In this document: positions 48,494-60,400 of the stretch, piece after piece | Layout of the letters: each line of letters begins with the position of its first letter | Numbering within the stretch: the first letter of the stretch is position 1 | Origin: Desmodesmus armatus | Taxonomy: Eukaryota; Chlorophyta; Chlorophyceae; Sphaeropleales; Scenedesmaceae | Reading direction: 5' to 3' | DNA: 64,000 nucleotides | Assembly: GCA_007449985.2 (NCBI GenBank) | Contig: VIIQ02000029.1 | Coordinates: forward strand, 646,001 to 710,000 | Program-made: the position numbers and the translations under genes | Notes under the pieces: generated by a model | Told to the model about the DNA's origin: nothing | The model's input: only the letters and a program-made list of their open reading frames with translations | The model's database searches: none

Positions 48494-51400
48494 CTGGCAC
48501 AAGAAGACAAGATAGTAATGGGCAGACACTGCTTTCAGCATGCCAACCAAACAGATTGTGAGTGATACATGTACACGTTAGGCTAGAGGGCACAGCTAGA
48601 GGGGGCCCTTCTGCATCATATGCATGCTTGCTTCAAATGACTACGGCCTTGCAAGCCCGACTAGCTGTCACAACTTGCGGGCAAACACATGCTGATATGA
48701 AACACACATGTGACAGTACATTATGCATCTGGCTTACGAGCCACACAACTTTTGATTTCACTGCACCAAGCATGTCAGCTTACCAACACATGTAGTCTTT
48801 GAGAAGGTGCCTGCCGTGCAGGTGACGGAGGCGTTTGAGGGTGTGTAGCCGGCTGCACACGTGACCGGGCAAGATGTTCCACTGCTATAGGGTGCAGCAC
48901 CGCTGCAGGTGATGTTACCATTGGCAGGATCCATGGGCGCGCTGCAACTCCGCGGAGGTGGAGCTGGAGGATATACTGGAGGCTGCCTGCCTGCAAAATA
49001 GGCGGGCATTTGAACAACAAGGGTGACGGTCAAGCAGCGTGCCACACCTCAACCAGCATGAGCTCTTGTCAGCTGCACAAATCATCGTACCCACCCACAC
49101 ACGGTGCAAGCCCCGCACTGAGCCTCACATGGCATGTGGGTCTTGGTGTACTGTTGTGCATGGCTGTGCAGCAGCTGAGTGAGCTTTGCTTCCAGCACAA
49201 TTGGGACGGCGGCCATGCTCATTGCGTGATCTTAGCTATGTTCGTGTGGTATCATCCATCGGAGGGAGATGGCACACCTGGGTTTAAGCAAGCGCCGCCA
49301 CTGACTTTGATCCAGGTTCCTTTGGCCCCGCATGTGGCCCTTGGCGGTCCAGTTGCTGGATAGGGCACCATGCCATTAGTGCAGGTTGCATTGCAGGTGC
49401 TGCCTGATGGAGTTGCGTCGCATTGGCCCGGCACCCACAAAGCATTGTCGCCAGCTGGCGGGAGGTCCCTTTCGCTGCAGCCTGCAAGGCAACAGGCAGC
49501 CATCCAAGCAACAGAGTCACGCAGGGTTGCAATCAGAGGCAGTGCTGCATTCCAGTTTTTTCAGGGCACAACTCAACATGCTGTCACATAGATGCATTGC
49601 CAACTCAACAATGCTCCCAAGCCAGAAGGCAACCCAAACAAATTGGTGATCACTGTGCCTGCTGCACTGCCATTCAATCGAAGGGGACCAGGTGAAGCAC
49701 ACCATATGATGCCCACAGCGATGTTTCGTACACCAAACCCACCTATCTGGCACGCAGCCGGTTTGAGAAGATCGCAGGCCATATCTGCAGGCATTCAAAG
49801 CGGTGTTGCAGGTTGTGAGGACATCAGAGGGGGGGAGTGTTGCACTCACGCATAATTGCCACACATATCTATGACAATGGCTGCTGGCAACAACCCTGTC
49901 AAGCATTCAACTACACACCATCCTGTCCGTACACTGTGTGACATGTACGTTGGTTAGTGGTGACATGTAGGTTATGACCCCACCCAAAAACAGACAAGCT
50001 CACCATTCCAAATCCTTTGGGGTCCGTTTGGTGAGACAGTCTGTACAGCGCAGACACCTTCGATACCAATATAGTGGTTGGGTTCATTGATAGCCCACCA
50101 GTCTGTGGTGGGGGCTCTGCCTGTGCTGAGCCACCTGAAAGCCCCTTTGTTGGCTGTGGGTTGTCTGTTGGTGGACTCCAGACCAATCCAACTCTCCAAA
50201 TCAATGCCGCCTTGCGCCTCTGCAATGATTGCATCACGTTGGGCTGTCGTGGCCACAGTCAGCAGCTGCAGGGCAGACATGCACATGAGGAGGGGGACAA
50301 GTCAGCATGCCGCAGCCCTGGGGTGGTAGCTGAGTCGGCTACCACTTTCTTCACTGGTACCTGTCTGCGGTAAACTGTCTCTGCATTGAGCACCGGTTGA
50401 GCTGCCCTCAGCAGATGAGGCCGGTGTGACCATCTCTGGTGCATCATCATGCTGCCAACATGTGGCCGCACACTGTAGCAGCTTTCATGGGTGGAAAGTG
50501 AATAGGGTGGATGTGGATGTCCATGTGGATCAGTGAGCAGCGCTAATTGCCAGCCGGTGCCGGCAAGTTTTTCAACTCACCTCACCACCCCGCTGACGGC
50601 ATACAGCTCTGGCATCGCTCTGCGTCAGCCGCTGAAGAAGATACAGGATAGTCTTGCCCTCGACCTGGAAGGTTCGTTCTGCGTACACAACAAGTCATCC
50701 ACCGCAGCAGCACTTCTTACAGATAGCTCATGCGCTGAGCAATGCATCAACAATGCAAATGTCATCTAGCAGCATCATGAAGGGGGGCATGATTTGGTTG
50801 CTGTCTACTAGCAGGATCTCTAACAGACCCAGGCATCTGCTGGTTCATCATGCTGTTGCTACCGTAGGAGGTTCCTGAAACCGTTGGGTTGCTGAGCTTG
50901 TGAAGAGCTGCAGAACAACACGTTAGCCCAGTTGTCAATACCTTGCAAAAGAATAACAAGAACAGCCTGACTCAACCGGGTTGGTGATGCTGGCCATGTG
51001 ACTGTCATACACCATTCTCACCGCATCCGCCTTCATAAGTCAGAGTGCCATCAGACCGGCATGTGATGTTGCCAGTCCCGGTGTAGGGGCTACGACATGG
51101 CACAGCTGCAGCCGTGTTGAGTGGGATCTTACTCCGCCCCACGGTAGACAGGAACATGGCTCCAAAATCACCCTGACAAACAACCTCTGCATCAGCACCA
51201 TGACAAGCAAGAGTTCTTTGTGAATGCACACTCCACTGGTGCATGAGTCAACACATTCATCACACAAATTGAATGTGCAGACATGTTTAGTCAGGATGTC
51301 AGAATGTGCGCACCAGTACATGTCGCAGCCGAGAAGGTGCCCCTGGTGCAGGTGATAGTGTCACTTGAGGCTGTGTAGTCACGGTTGCACTTGACAGAGC

Positions 51401-54400
51401 ATGATGTTCCACTGGCATAGGGGGCAGCCCTGGTGCACACAATGTTGCCGTTTGCCAAGCCTACAGGCGCCGTGCAACTCTTGGCTGCAAGGACAGTGGC
51501 AGAAAATAGTATTGCCATGCATGCACATATGTGCAAGGCAATAGTCAAGCGGAGTGGCTCTGCAAAGAATGGTTCCAAGTTGGCAGTTGCCTGTACAGGG
51601 CCAGCGCGGCTGCTCACAATTCAGGCTGGCTTATGCAGCTGTGGGGCAAACAGGCTTGAGCATGCATGTGTGGCTGCCGTACTTGACGCCCAGCAGCAAG
51701 ACACAGCTTCGCAGTTGGCTCACAAGCCACCAATTGGTCCATATAGCCAGCTCTGGTGCATTGTGGCAGCTTTATTTTGGTTTGCAGGCTGTTTCAAGGC
51801 ATAGCCTACACAAGTCCTGTGCAATCCAGTGAACCATGAAGATACACACGTATGCTCCTCAGGCAGCAAGAAGAAAGGGAATAGCAAGCTGACTCAACCC
51901 ACCTGGTGCAGTGTCAGGTGCGAAGAACCTCTGTGAGGGGGCATCACTACAGGTGTTGATCACAAGCTTTGCTCCAGCAGCAATCTTGCTCCCCTCTGTG
52001 TCAAGGCACATGTTCACGGCATGGAGGGGCACTAGCCTGCCAAAGGTGTCGACCGCCCAATCTTGGTGCTTGACACCAACACACGTGTAAGTAGTGACCG
52101 CATTCCCTGGGCCAGTTCCAGCGTAGGATACGTCAAAGCACCACCCTTGGGATGCCGTCTGGATTGTGTTAGACTTGGGTGCTGGCCCAGCCTTAAACAG
52201 CTGTGATGCACTGCCGCTGCAGGCTGCAAGCTGCAGGCGTTGGTTGCTGCTGGGGATCTCCACGCACAGGCCACCAATTTTGAGGGTAGAAGCAGTGGCC
52301 AAGGCACCTAGGGGAAGCACGGCATCAGAAAACATGACCATCCACACACCGCTAATGACATTGCAGGCCAAGAGCTCTCAGTGGCTGTGCTGCAGGACTT
52401 CATCCTGAACAGTGTGCATGGGTGATGTGGGCCTGATGTGCATCAAGCCCGGCTCTGCTGGCCTGGCAATGCTGCAGGCATATGTGCAGAATAAATGCAG
52501 GTCGGGAGTGGGTCCACCCCTCCTCAACAAGGTGAGCACAGGATTCAGTCCACTGGGCTGTCTCAACAGCAGCACTGCACCCATGTACTCACTTGGAAGC
52601 TGCGGCCCAGATGGATCTGCAGCACACCATGACAACGCCAGGTAAGATGGACGGAGAAACAACCACAAAAAACAACAAGCTTGTTCAAAAAGAACTTCAG
52701 GCAGCAAAGGACGCTCCAGGAGTGCACTGCAGTGTATCAAACATTCACTGGCAGTGCATTGCTTGTGCACAGCACAGCACGGTGCTTACTCTAATGGCAT
52801 GGTTACTAACGGTGAACGGTTCATAAGCAGTTGAGCTTACTTGCCCTTGTGAGCAGCGCTGCATCATGCCATCTCACCTTTCTGGCAGCTGCCCGACACA
52901 GTGTACACCCCCTTGGAGCATGCGGCGACAGGTGCACCGTACCAACCCACGTTGCAACTGCCAGCACACGCCTGACCGCTCTTGGTTGATGCACATGAAA
53001 AGGTGCCATTGGCAATGGTTATGGACTTTCTGCATTCAGCATCCACTGCATCACAGCGGCAGTGAGCAGACATAACCCAGACAATAACAGTCAATTGGCA
53101 ACTCAAGTACAGTTTGAAGCACAAAGCTGTGGTTGTCCTCTACGTGAAAATGTGCCACTGGCAATTGCTCTGCAGCTACTACAGATGGCTGCCAGCCTGG
53201 TGTGTTGAACACACTGGTTCAGCCACAGCCGCAATGTCACATTATTATGATTTCTTTCTTTTTTTTCTTTTTTTTCTTTTCTTTTTTTCTTTTTTGGGGA
53301 GTATGTCTAGAAGCAAGCTTGTACACCACCAGATCTTTGGTTCCGGGATTACAATAGAGGAGCTGCACGGCAACAGGATAGCTAAGAATGACTGGAAGTA
53401 GCCAGCAACACCACTATGTGACACAGGAACAAAGAACCAGGCTGTAGACTTGCTGCTAGATTGTGCCTTTGGCCTGCGGTGAAACCTAAGACCAGTGACA
53501 GGCACGCTCAAGAATGTGCTAAACCAAACATAGCAGGAAGCAAACTTCCTCAGAGCCCACTTCACAGGACACAACCACAAAGCACAGTGAGCAACAGCCA
53601 AGAAAACACTATGCCTACTGCATCAGGCCAAGGCGGGACCAGCAGTGTTCGCACACATTCAGTGTGAGTGTGCCTCTAAGACCACTAAACACACTAAGCC
53701 TGGACGGCATGAGGTCAGAAGCCAGTAACACACATGCACACTGAATGACACCACCAGCAGCACTAGACTTGAACAGGGCTAGCAAACCACTAGGCACAAT
53801 GAAACTCAAGTCACCACTATGCCAAACGGAATCAGGTCAAGCTGGGACCTGCAGTGTTTGCACACATCCAGTATGAGGAAGCACCAGGCCTGGACGGCTC
53901 AAAGGTCAAAGGCCAGTAACATCTGCACACACCGAATGACATCACAGGAGACGCTAGGCCTGATCGGCCAGAAAAAGTGGACCAGTTGTGTCTGCTCACT
54001 GCCAAACTGTACTGCAGCACATGAATCTGCTCAATGCCAGCCAGCGTAGAAGTCACCATCGAAACGGAGCGGTCCACACCAGTTCACAGCATACACCATC
54101 AACCCTGAAAGGTTCCAACCTCTGTGGATCGCCAGGACACCTGCCAGGATGCTGTGAGCTGTACCAAAAACTTGCAGCTGCTGCCATCACACCAAAATGT
54201 CATGGGCGCTTCGCAAATGATGGCTGCATCATCCACGGCCAGCTTGTGACACGTTGCAACCATACATAGAACACCATAAGCCCCAGCAGTGCACACATCT
54301 CTAGCTATGCGGATCGCACAGGTGACTTTAAACTAGATGGCGCAACCTCGTGGCTCTGGAGGCGTAAGCTGTATGTAATTGTGATTGCTGAGGACATTTG

Positions 54401-57400
54401 TGGGTAAATGCCATTGATTTTCAAGTTGAATAGCTCCATCTGACTGAACCAACATATTGGATCAGCACCAAGCATGCCGGCTCACCACATGTTGCTGTTG
54501 AGAAGGCGCCTGCCGTGCAGGTGACGGTGCTGCTGGAGGCTGTGTAGCCGGTTGCACATTTCACCGGGCACGATGTTCCACTGGCAAAGGGTGCAGTGCC
54601 GCTGCACGTGATGTCACCATTGGCTGGATCCACAGGTGCAGCCTTGCAAGGGTTTGCTGCAAGCAGAGGGGTGGCATGAAGGGGCAACAGATACAAGGCC
54701 ACAGTCAAGCAATACACTCTTTCAACCACAGCCCGGATGACTTCATGTTGGCTTGCGTCTCTCAGGGGTGCTCAACAGTTTGATAACCCTGTTACTACAG
54801 TACAGGGTTAGTGCAGTACACTGTTCCTCGATAAACTGCATCTGGCTGAACATGAACATCAGTGACAACATGAGTGTTCCAACACCAAGCAGGTCGGCTC
54901 ACCTACACATGTCGCTGTCGAGAAGGTGCCCCTCGTGCAGGTGACACTGGTGCTGGTGGGTGTGTATCCACTTGCACACTTCACCGGGCAGGAGGATCCA
55001 CTAGCGAAGGGTGCAGTGCCGCTGCACGTGATGTCACCATTGGCTGGATCCACAGGTGCAGTCTTGCAAGGGTTTGCTGCAAGCAGAGGGGTGTCATGAA
55101 GGGGCAACAGATACAGATACAAGGCCACAGTCAAGCAATACACTGTTTCAACCACAGCCCGGATGACTTCATGTTGGCTTGCGTCACAGGGGTGCTCCAC
55201 AGTCACTGAGGCCGTACACTGTTCCTCGAGTGCCTGTGACTGGCTGAACATCTCAACATGAGTGTTCCAACACCAAGCAGGTCGGCTCACCTTCACATGT
55301 CGCAGTCGAGAAGGTGCCCCTCGTGCAAGTGACACTGGTGCTGGAGGGTGTGTATCCACTTGCACATTTCACCGGGCAGGAGGATCCACTGGCAAAGGGT
55401 GCAGTGCCGCTGCAGGTGATGTCACCATTAGTGGGTTTCAAGGGTGCAGAGGTGCAAGGGCTCGCTGCAAGCACAGGGGCGGCAAGAAGGGGCAACAGGT
55501 GTGAGGCCACCATCAAGCAACACGCTGCTTCATTCACGGCAGCCAGGCGTCCATGTTGGCTTGGGAAAGCAATGGTTGCTCAGCATAGGTAAGGGAAGAT
55601 GACACGGGTGTCGCAACTGTCAAACAGGCTTCGCACCAAGCAGGTCGGCTCACCTTCACATGTCGCAGTCGAGAAGGTGCCCCTCGTGCAGGTGACACTG
55701 GTGCTGGAGGGTGTGTATCCACTTGCACACTTCACCGGGCAGGAGGATCCACTGGCATAGGGTGCACTGCCGCTGCAGGTGATGTCACCATTAGTGGGTT
55801 TCAAGGGTGCAGAGGTGCAAGGGCTCGCTGCAAGGACAGGGGTGGCAAGAAGGGGCAACAGGTGTGAGGCCACCATCAAGCAGCACCCTACTTCATCGAC
55901 GGCCACCATGTGTCCATGTTGGCTTGGAAAAGCAATGGTTGCTCAGCACAGGTAAGGGAAGATGACACGGGTGTTGATCAGCCATGATGGCGCAGCAATC
56001 ATACAGGCCTAGAACCAAGCAGGTCAGCTCACCTACACATGTCGCAGTTGAGAAGGTGCCCCTCGTGCAGGTGACAGTGGTGCTGGTGGGTGTGTATCCA
56101 CTTGCACATTTCACCGGGCAGGAGGATCCACTGGCATAGGGTGCAGTGCTGCTGCAGGTGATGTCACCATTAGTGGGTTTCAAGGGTGCAGAGGTGCAAC
56201 GGCTCGCTGCAAGCACAGGGGCAGCAAGAAGGGGCAACACGTGTGAGGCCACCATCAAGCAACACGCTGCTTCATTCACGGCAGCCAGGCGTCCATGTTG
56301 GCTTGGGAAAGCAATGGTTGCTCAGCATAGGTAAGGGAAGATGACACGGGTGTCGCAACTGTCAAACAGGCTTCGCACCAAGCAGGTCGGCTCACCTTCA
56401 CATGTCGCAGTCGAGAAGGTGCCCCTCGTGCAGGTGACACTGGTGCTGGAGGGTGTGTATCCACTTGCACACTTCACCGGGCAGGAGGATCCACTGGCAT
56501 AGGGTGCACTGCCGCTGCAGGTGATGTCACCATTAGTGGGTTTCAAGGGTGCAGAGGTGCAAGGGCTCGCTGCAAGGACAGGGGTGGCAAGAAGGGGCAA
56601 CAGGTGTGAGGCCACCATCAAGCAGCACCCTACTTCATCGACGGCCACCATGCGTCCATGTTGGCTTGGAAAAGCAATGGTTGCTCGGCACAGGTAAGGG
56701 AAGATGACACGGGTGTTGCTCAGCCATAATGGCGCAGCAATCATACAGGCCTAGAACCAAGCAGGTCAGCTCACCTACACATGTCGCAGTTGAGAAGGTG
56801 CCCCTCGTGCAGGTGACAGTGGTGCTGGTGGGTGTGTATCCACTTGCACATTTCACCGGGCAGGAGGATCCACTGGCATAGGGTGCAGTGCTGCTGCAGG
56901 TGATGTCACCATTAGTGGGTTTCAAGGGTGCAGAGGTGCAACGGCTCGCTGCAAGCACAGGGGCAGCAAGAAGGGGCAACAAGTGTGAGGCCACCATCAA
57001 GCAGCACGCTGCTTCATTCACGGCAGCCAGGCGTCCATGTTGGCTTGGAAAAGCAATGGTTGCTCAGCATAGGTAAGGGAAGATGACACGGGTGTCGCAA
57101 CTATCATACAGGCTTCGCACCAAGCAGGTCGGCTCACCTTCACATGTCGCAGTCGAGAAGGTGCCCCTCGTGCAGGTGACACTGGTGTTGGAGGGTGTGT
57201 ATCCACTTGCACAATTCACCGGGCAGGAGGATCCACTGGCATAGGGTGCAGTGCCGCTGCAGGTGATGTCACCATTAGTGGGTTTCAAGGGTGCAGAGGT
57301 GCAAGGGCTCGCTGCAAGCAGGGTAGGACAAACGTGGACCACATGCACAAAGTTGACAATGACAGCCTGGCATCATGCCTGCTCACCAAAGCCTACACGG

Positions 57401-60400
57401 CCAATGTCAACTACTCACACCACAAGCATACTTGTGTGGCACAAACTAACACACATAGCACACTGTCTGAAATGTTTCAAGGCTTCGGGATGCGGAGTCG
57501 GCAGAAACGATAAGGAAATCATTGATAGTTAGTAACAAACCAGCATGCACAAACATGCAACATGTTTCCAAGGTCTGAATGCAAGCACTGGCATTGCTGT
57601 GGCTGCTGAAGTGCCTACTTGAATTGGTGTAGTCGAGAATGCGGTTGATAGGATCAGGACTGGGGGACAGTTCAGGGCTGGGTTGTGGGCTGGGGGACAT
57701 ATCAGAGCTATCCACTGGGCTGGGTGAAGGCTCGGGAGTGGGCTCTGGAGTGGGCTCAGGGCTGGGGGACAGATCAGAGCTATCCACTGGGCTGGGTGAA
57801 GGCTCGGGAGTGGGCTCTGGAGTGGGCTCAGGGCTGGGGGACAGATCAGAGCTATCCACTGGGCTGGGAGAGGGCTCGGGAGTGGGCTCTGGAGTGGGCT
57901 CAGGGCTGGGGTTCAGATCAGAGCTATCCACTGGGCTGGGTGAAGGCTCTGGAGTGGGCTCTGGAGTGGGCTCAGGGCTGGGGGACAGATCAGAGCTATC
58001 CACTGGGCTGGGTGAAGGCTCGGGAGTGGGCTCTGGAGTGGGCTCAGGGCTGGGGTTCAGATCAGAGCTATCCACTGGGCTGGGAGACGGCTCCGGAGTG
58101 GGCTCTGGAGTGGGCTCAGGGCTGGGGGACAGATCAGAGCTGTCCATTGGGCTGGGAGAGGGGTCCGGAGTGGGCTCTGGAGTGGGCTCAGGGCTGGGCG
58201 ACAGATCAGAGCTATCCACTGGGCTGGGTGAAGGCTCTGGAGTGGGCTCTGGAGTGGGCTCAGGGCTGGGGTTCAGATCAGAGCTATCCACTGGGCTGGG
58301 TGAAGGCTCTGGAGTGGGCTCTGGAGTGGGCTCAGGGCTGGGGGACAGATCAGAGCTATCCACTGGGCTGGGTGAAGGCTCGGGAGTGGGCTCTGGAGTG
58401 GGCTCAGGGCTGGGGTTCAGATCAGAGCTATCCACTGGGCTGGGAGACGGCTCCGGAGTGGGCTCTGGAGTGGGCTCAGGGCTGGGGGACAGATCAGAGC
58501 TGTCCATTGGGCTAGGAGAGGGGTCCGGAGTGGGCTCTGGAGTGGGCTCAGGGCTGGGGGACAGATCAGAGCTATCCACTGGGCTGGGTGAAGGCTCGGG
58601 AGTGGGCTCTGGAGTGGGCTCAGGGCTGGGGTTCAGATCAGAGCTATCCGCTGGGCTGGGTGAAGGCTCTGGAGTGGGCTCTGGAGTGGGCTCAGGGCTG
58701 GGGGACAGATCAGAGCTGTCCATTGGGCTGGGAGAGGGGTCTGGAGTGGGCTCTGGAGTGGGCTCAGGGCTGGGGGACAGATCAGAGCTGTCCACTGGGC
58801 TAGGTGAAGGCTCGGGAGTGGGCTCTGGAGTGGGCTCAGGGCTGGGGGACAGATCAGAGCTATCCACTGGGCTGGGTGAAGGCTCGGGAGTGGGCTCGGG
58901 AGTGGGCTCAGGGCTGGGGGACAGATCAGAGCTATCCACTGGGCTGGGAGACGGCTCCGGAGTAGGCTCTGGAGTGGGCTCAGGGCTGGGGTTCAGATCA
59001 GAGCTATCCACTGGGCTGGGAGACGGCTCCGGAGTGGGCTCTGGAGTGGGCTCAGGGCTGGGGGACAGATCAGAGCTGTCCATTGGGCTAGGAGAGGGGT
59101 CCGGAGTGGGCTCTGGAGTGGGCTCAGGGCTGGGGGACAGATCAGAGCTATCCACTGGGCTGGGTGAAGGCTCGGGAGTGGGCTCTGGAGTGGGCTCAGG
59201 GCTGGGGTTCAGATCAGAGCTATCCGCTGGGCTGGGTGAAGGCTCTGGAGTGGGCTCTGGAGTGGGCTCAGGGCTGGGGGACATATCAGAGCTATCCACT
59301 GGGCTGGGTGAAGGCTCTGGAGTGGGCTCTGGAGTGGGCTCAGGGCTGGGGTTCAGATCAGAGCTATCCACTGGGCTGGGTGAAGGCTCTGGAGTGGGCT
59401 CTGGAGTGGGCTCAGGGCTGGGGGACAGATCATAGCTATCCACTGGGCTGAGAGACGGCTCCGGAGTGGGCTCTGGAGTGGGCTCAGGGATGGGGGACAG
59501 ATCAGAGCTGTCCATTGGGCTAGGAGAGGGGTCCGGAGTGGGCTCTAGAGTGGGCTCAGGGCTGGGGGACAGATCAGAGCTATCCACTGGGCCGGGTGAA
59601 GGCTCGGGAGTGGGCTCTGGAGTGGGCTCAGGGCTGGGGGACAGATCAGAGCTATCCACTGGGCTGGGAGAGGGCTCGGGAGTGGGCTCTGGAGTGGGCT
59701 CAGGGCTGGGGTTCAGATCAGAGCTATCCACTGGGCAGGGTGAAGGCTCGGGAGTGGGCTCTGGAGTGGGCTCAGGGCTGGGGGACAGATCAGAGCTATC
59801 CACTGGGCTGGGTGAAGGCTCGGGAGTGGGCTCTGGAGTGGGCTCAGGGCTGGGGTTCAGATCAGAGCTATCCACTGGGCTGGGTGAAGGCTCTGGAGTG
59901 GGCTCTGGAGTGGGCTCAGGGCTGGGGGACAGATCAGAGCTATCCACTGGGCTGGGAGAGGGCTCGGGAGTGGGCTCTGGAGTGGGCTCAGGGCTGGGGT
60001 TCAGATCAGAGCTATCCACTGGGCTGGGTGAAGGCTCGGGAGTGGGCTCTGGAGTGGGCTCAGGGCTGGGGGACAGGTTAGAGCTATCCACTGGGCTGGG
60101 AGACGGCTCCGGAGTAGGCTCTGGAGTGGGCTCAGGGCTGGGGTTCAGATCAGAGCTATCCACTGGGCTGGGAGACGGCTCCGGAGTGGGCTCTGGAGTG
60201 GGCTCAGGGCTGGGGTTCAGATCAGAGCTATCCGCTGGGCTAGGAGAGGGGTCCGGAGTGGGCTCTGGAGTGGGCTCAGGGCTGGGGGACAGATCAGAGC
60301 TATCCACTGGGCTGGGTGAAGGCTCGGGAGTGGGCTCTAGAGTGGGCTCAGGGCTGGGGGACAGATCAGAGCTATCCACTGGGTTGGGTGAAGGCTCTGG

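Noticed and set aside
53245..53601. Minus-strand ORF ending in a Lys/Arg-rich tail
   Set aside because: The basic tail is the translated A-rich tract; the upstream part has no family match and sits inside an intron.
57639..59435. 598-codon plus-strand ORF rich in Gly/Ser/Val (GLGEGSGVGSG) and similar plus-strand ORFs with WALEWAQGW repeats up to 63339
   Set aside because: They are mirror readings of the 72-bp repeat. A period divisible by three without stops stays open in several frames. The minus frame connects to spliced Cys modules; the plus frames connect to nothing.
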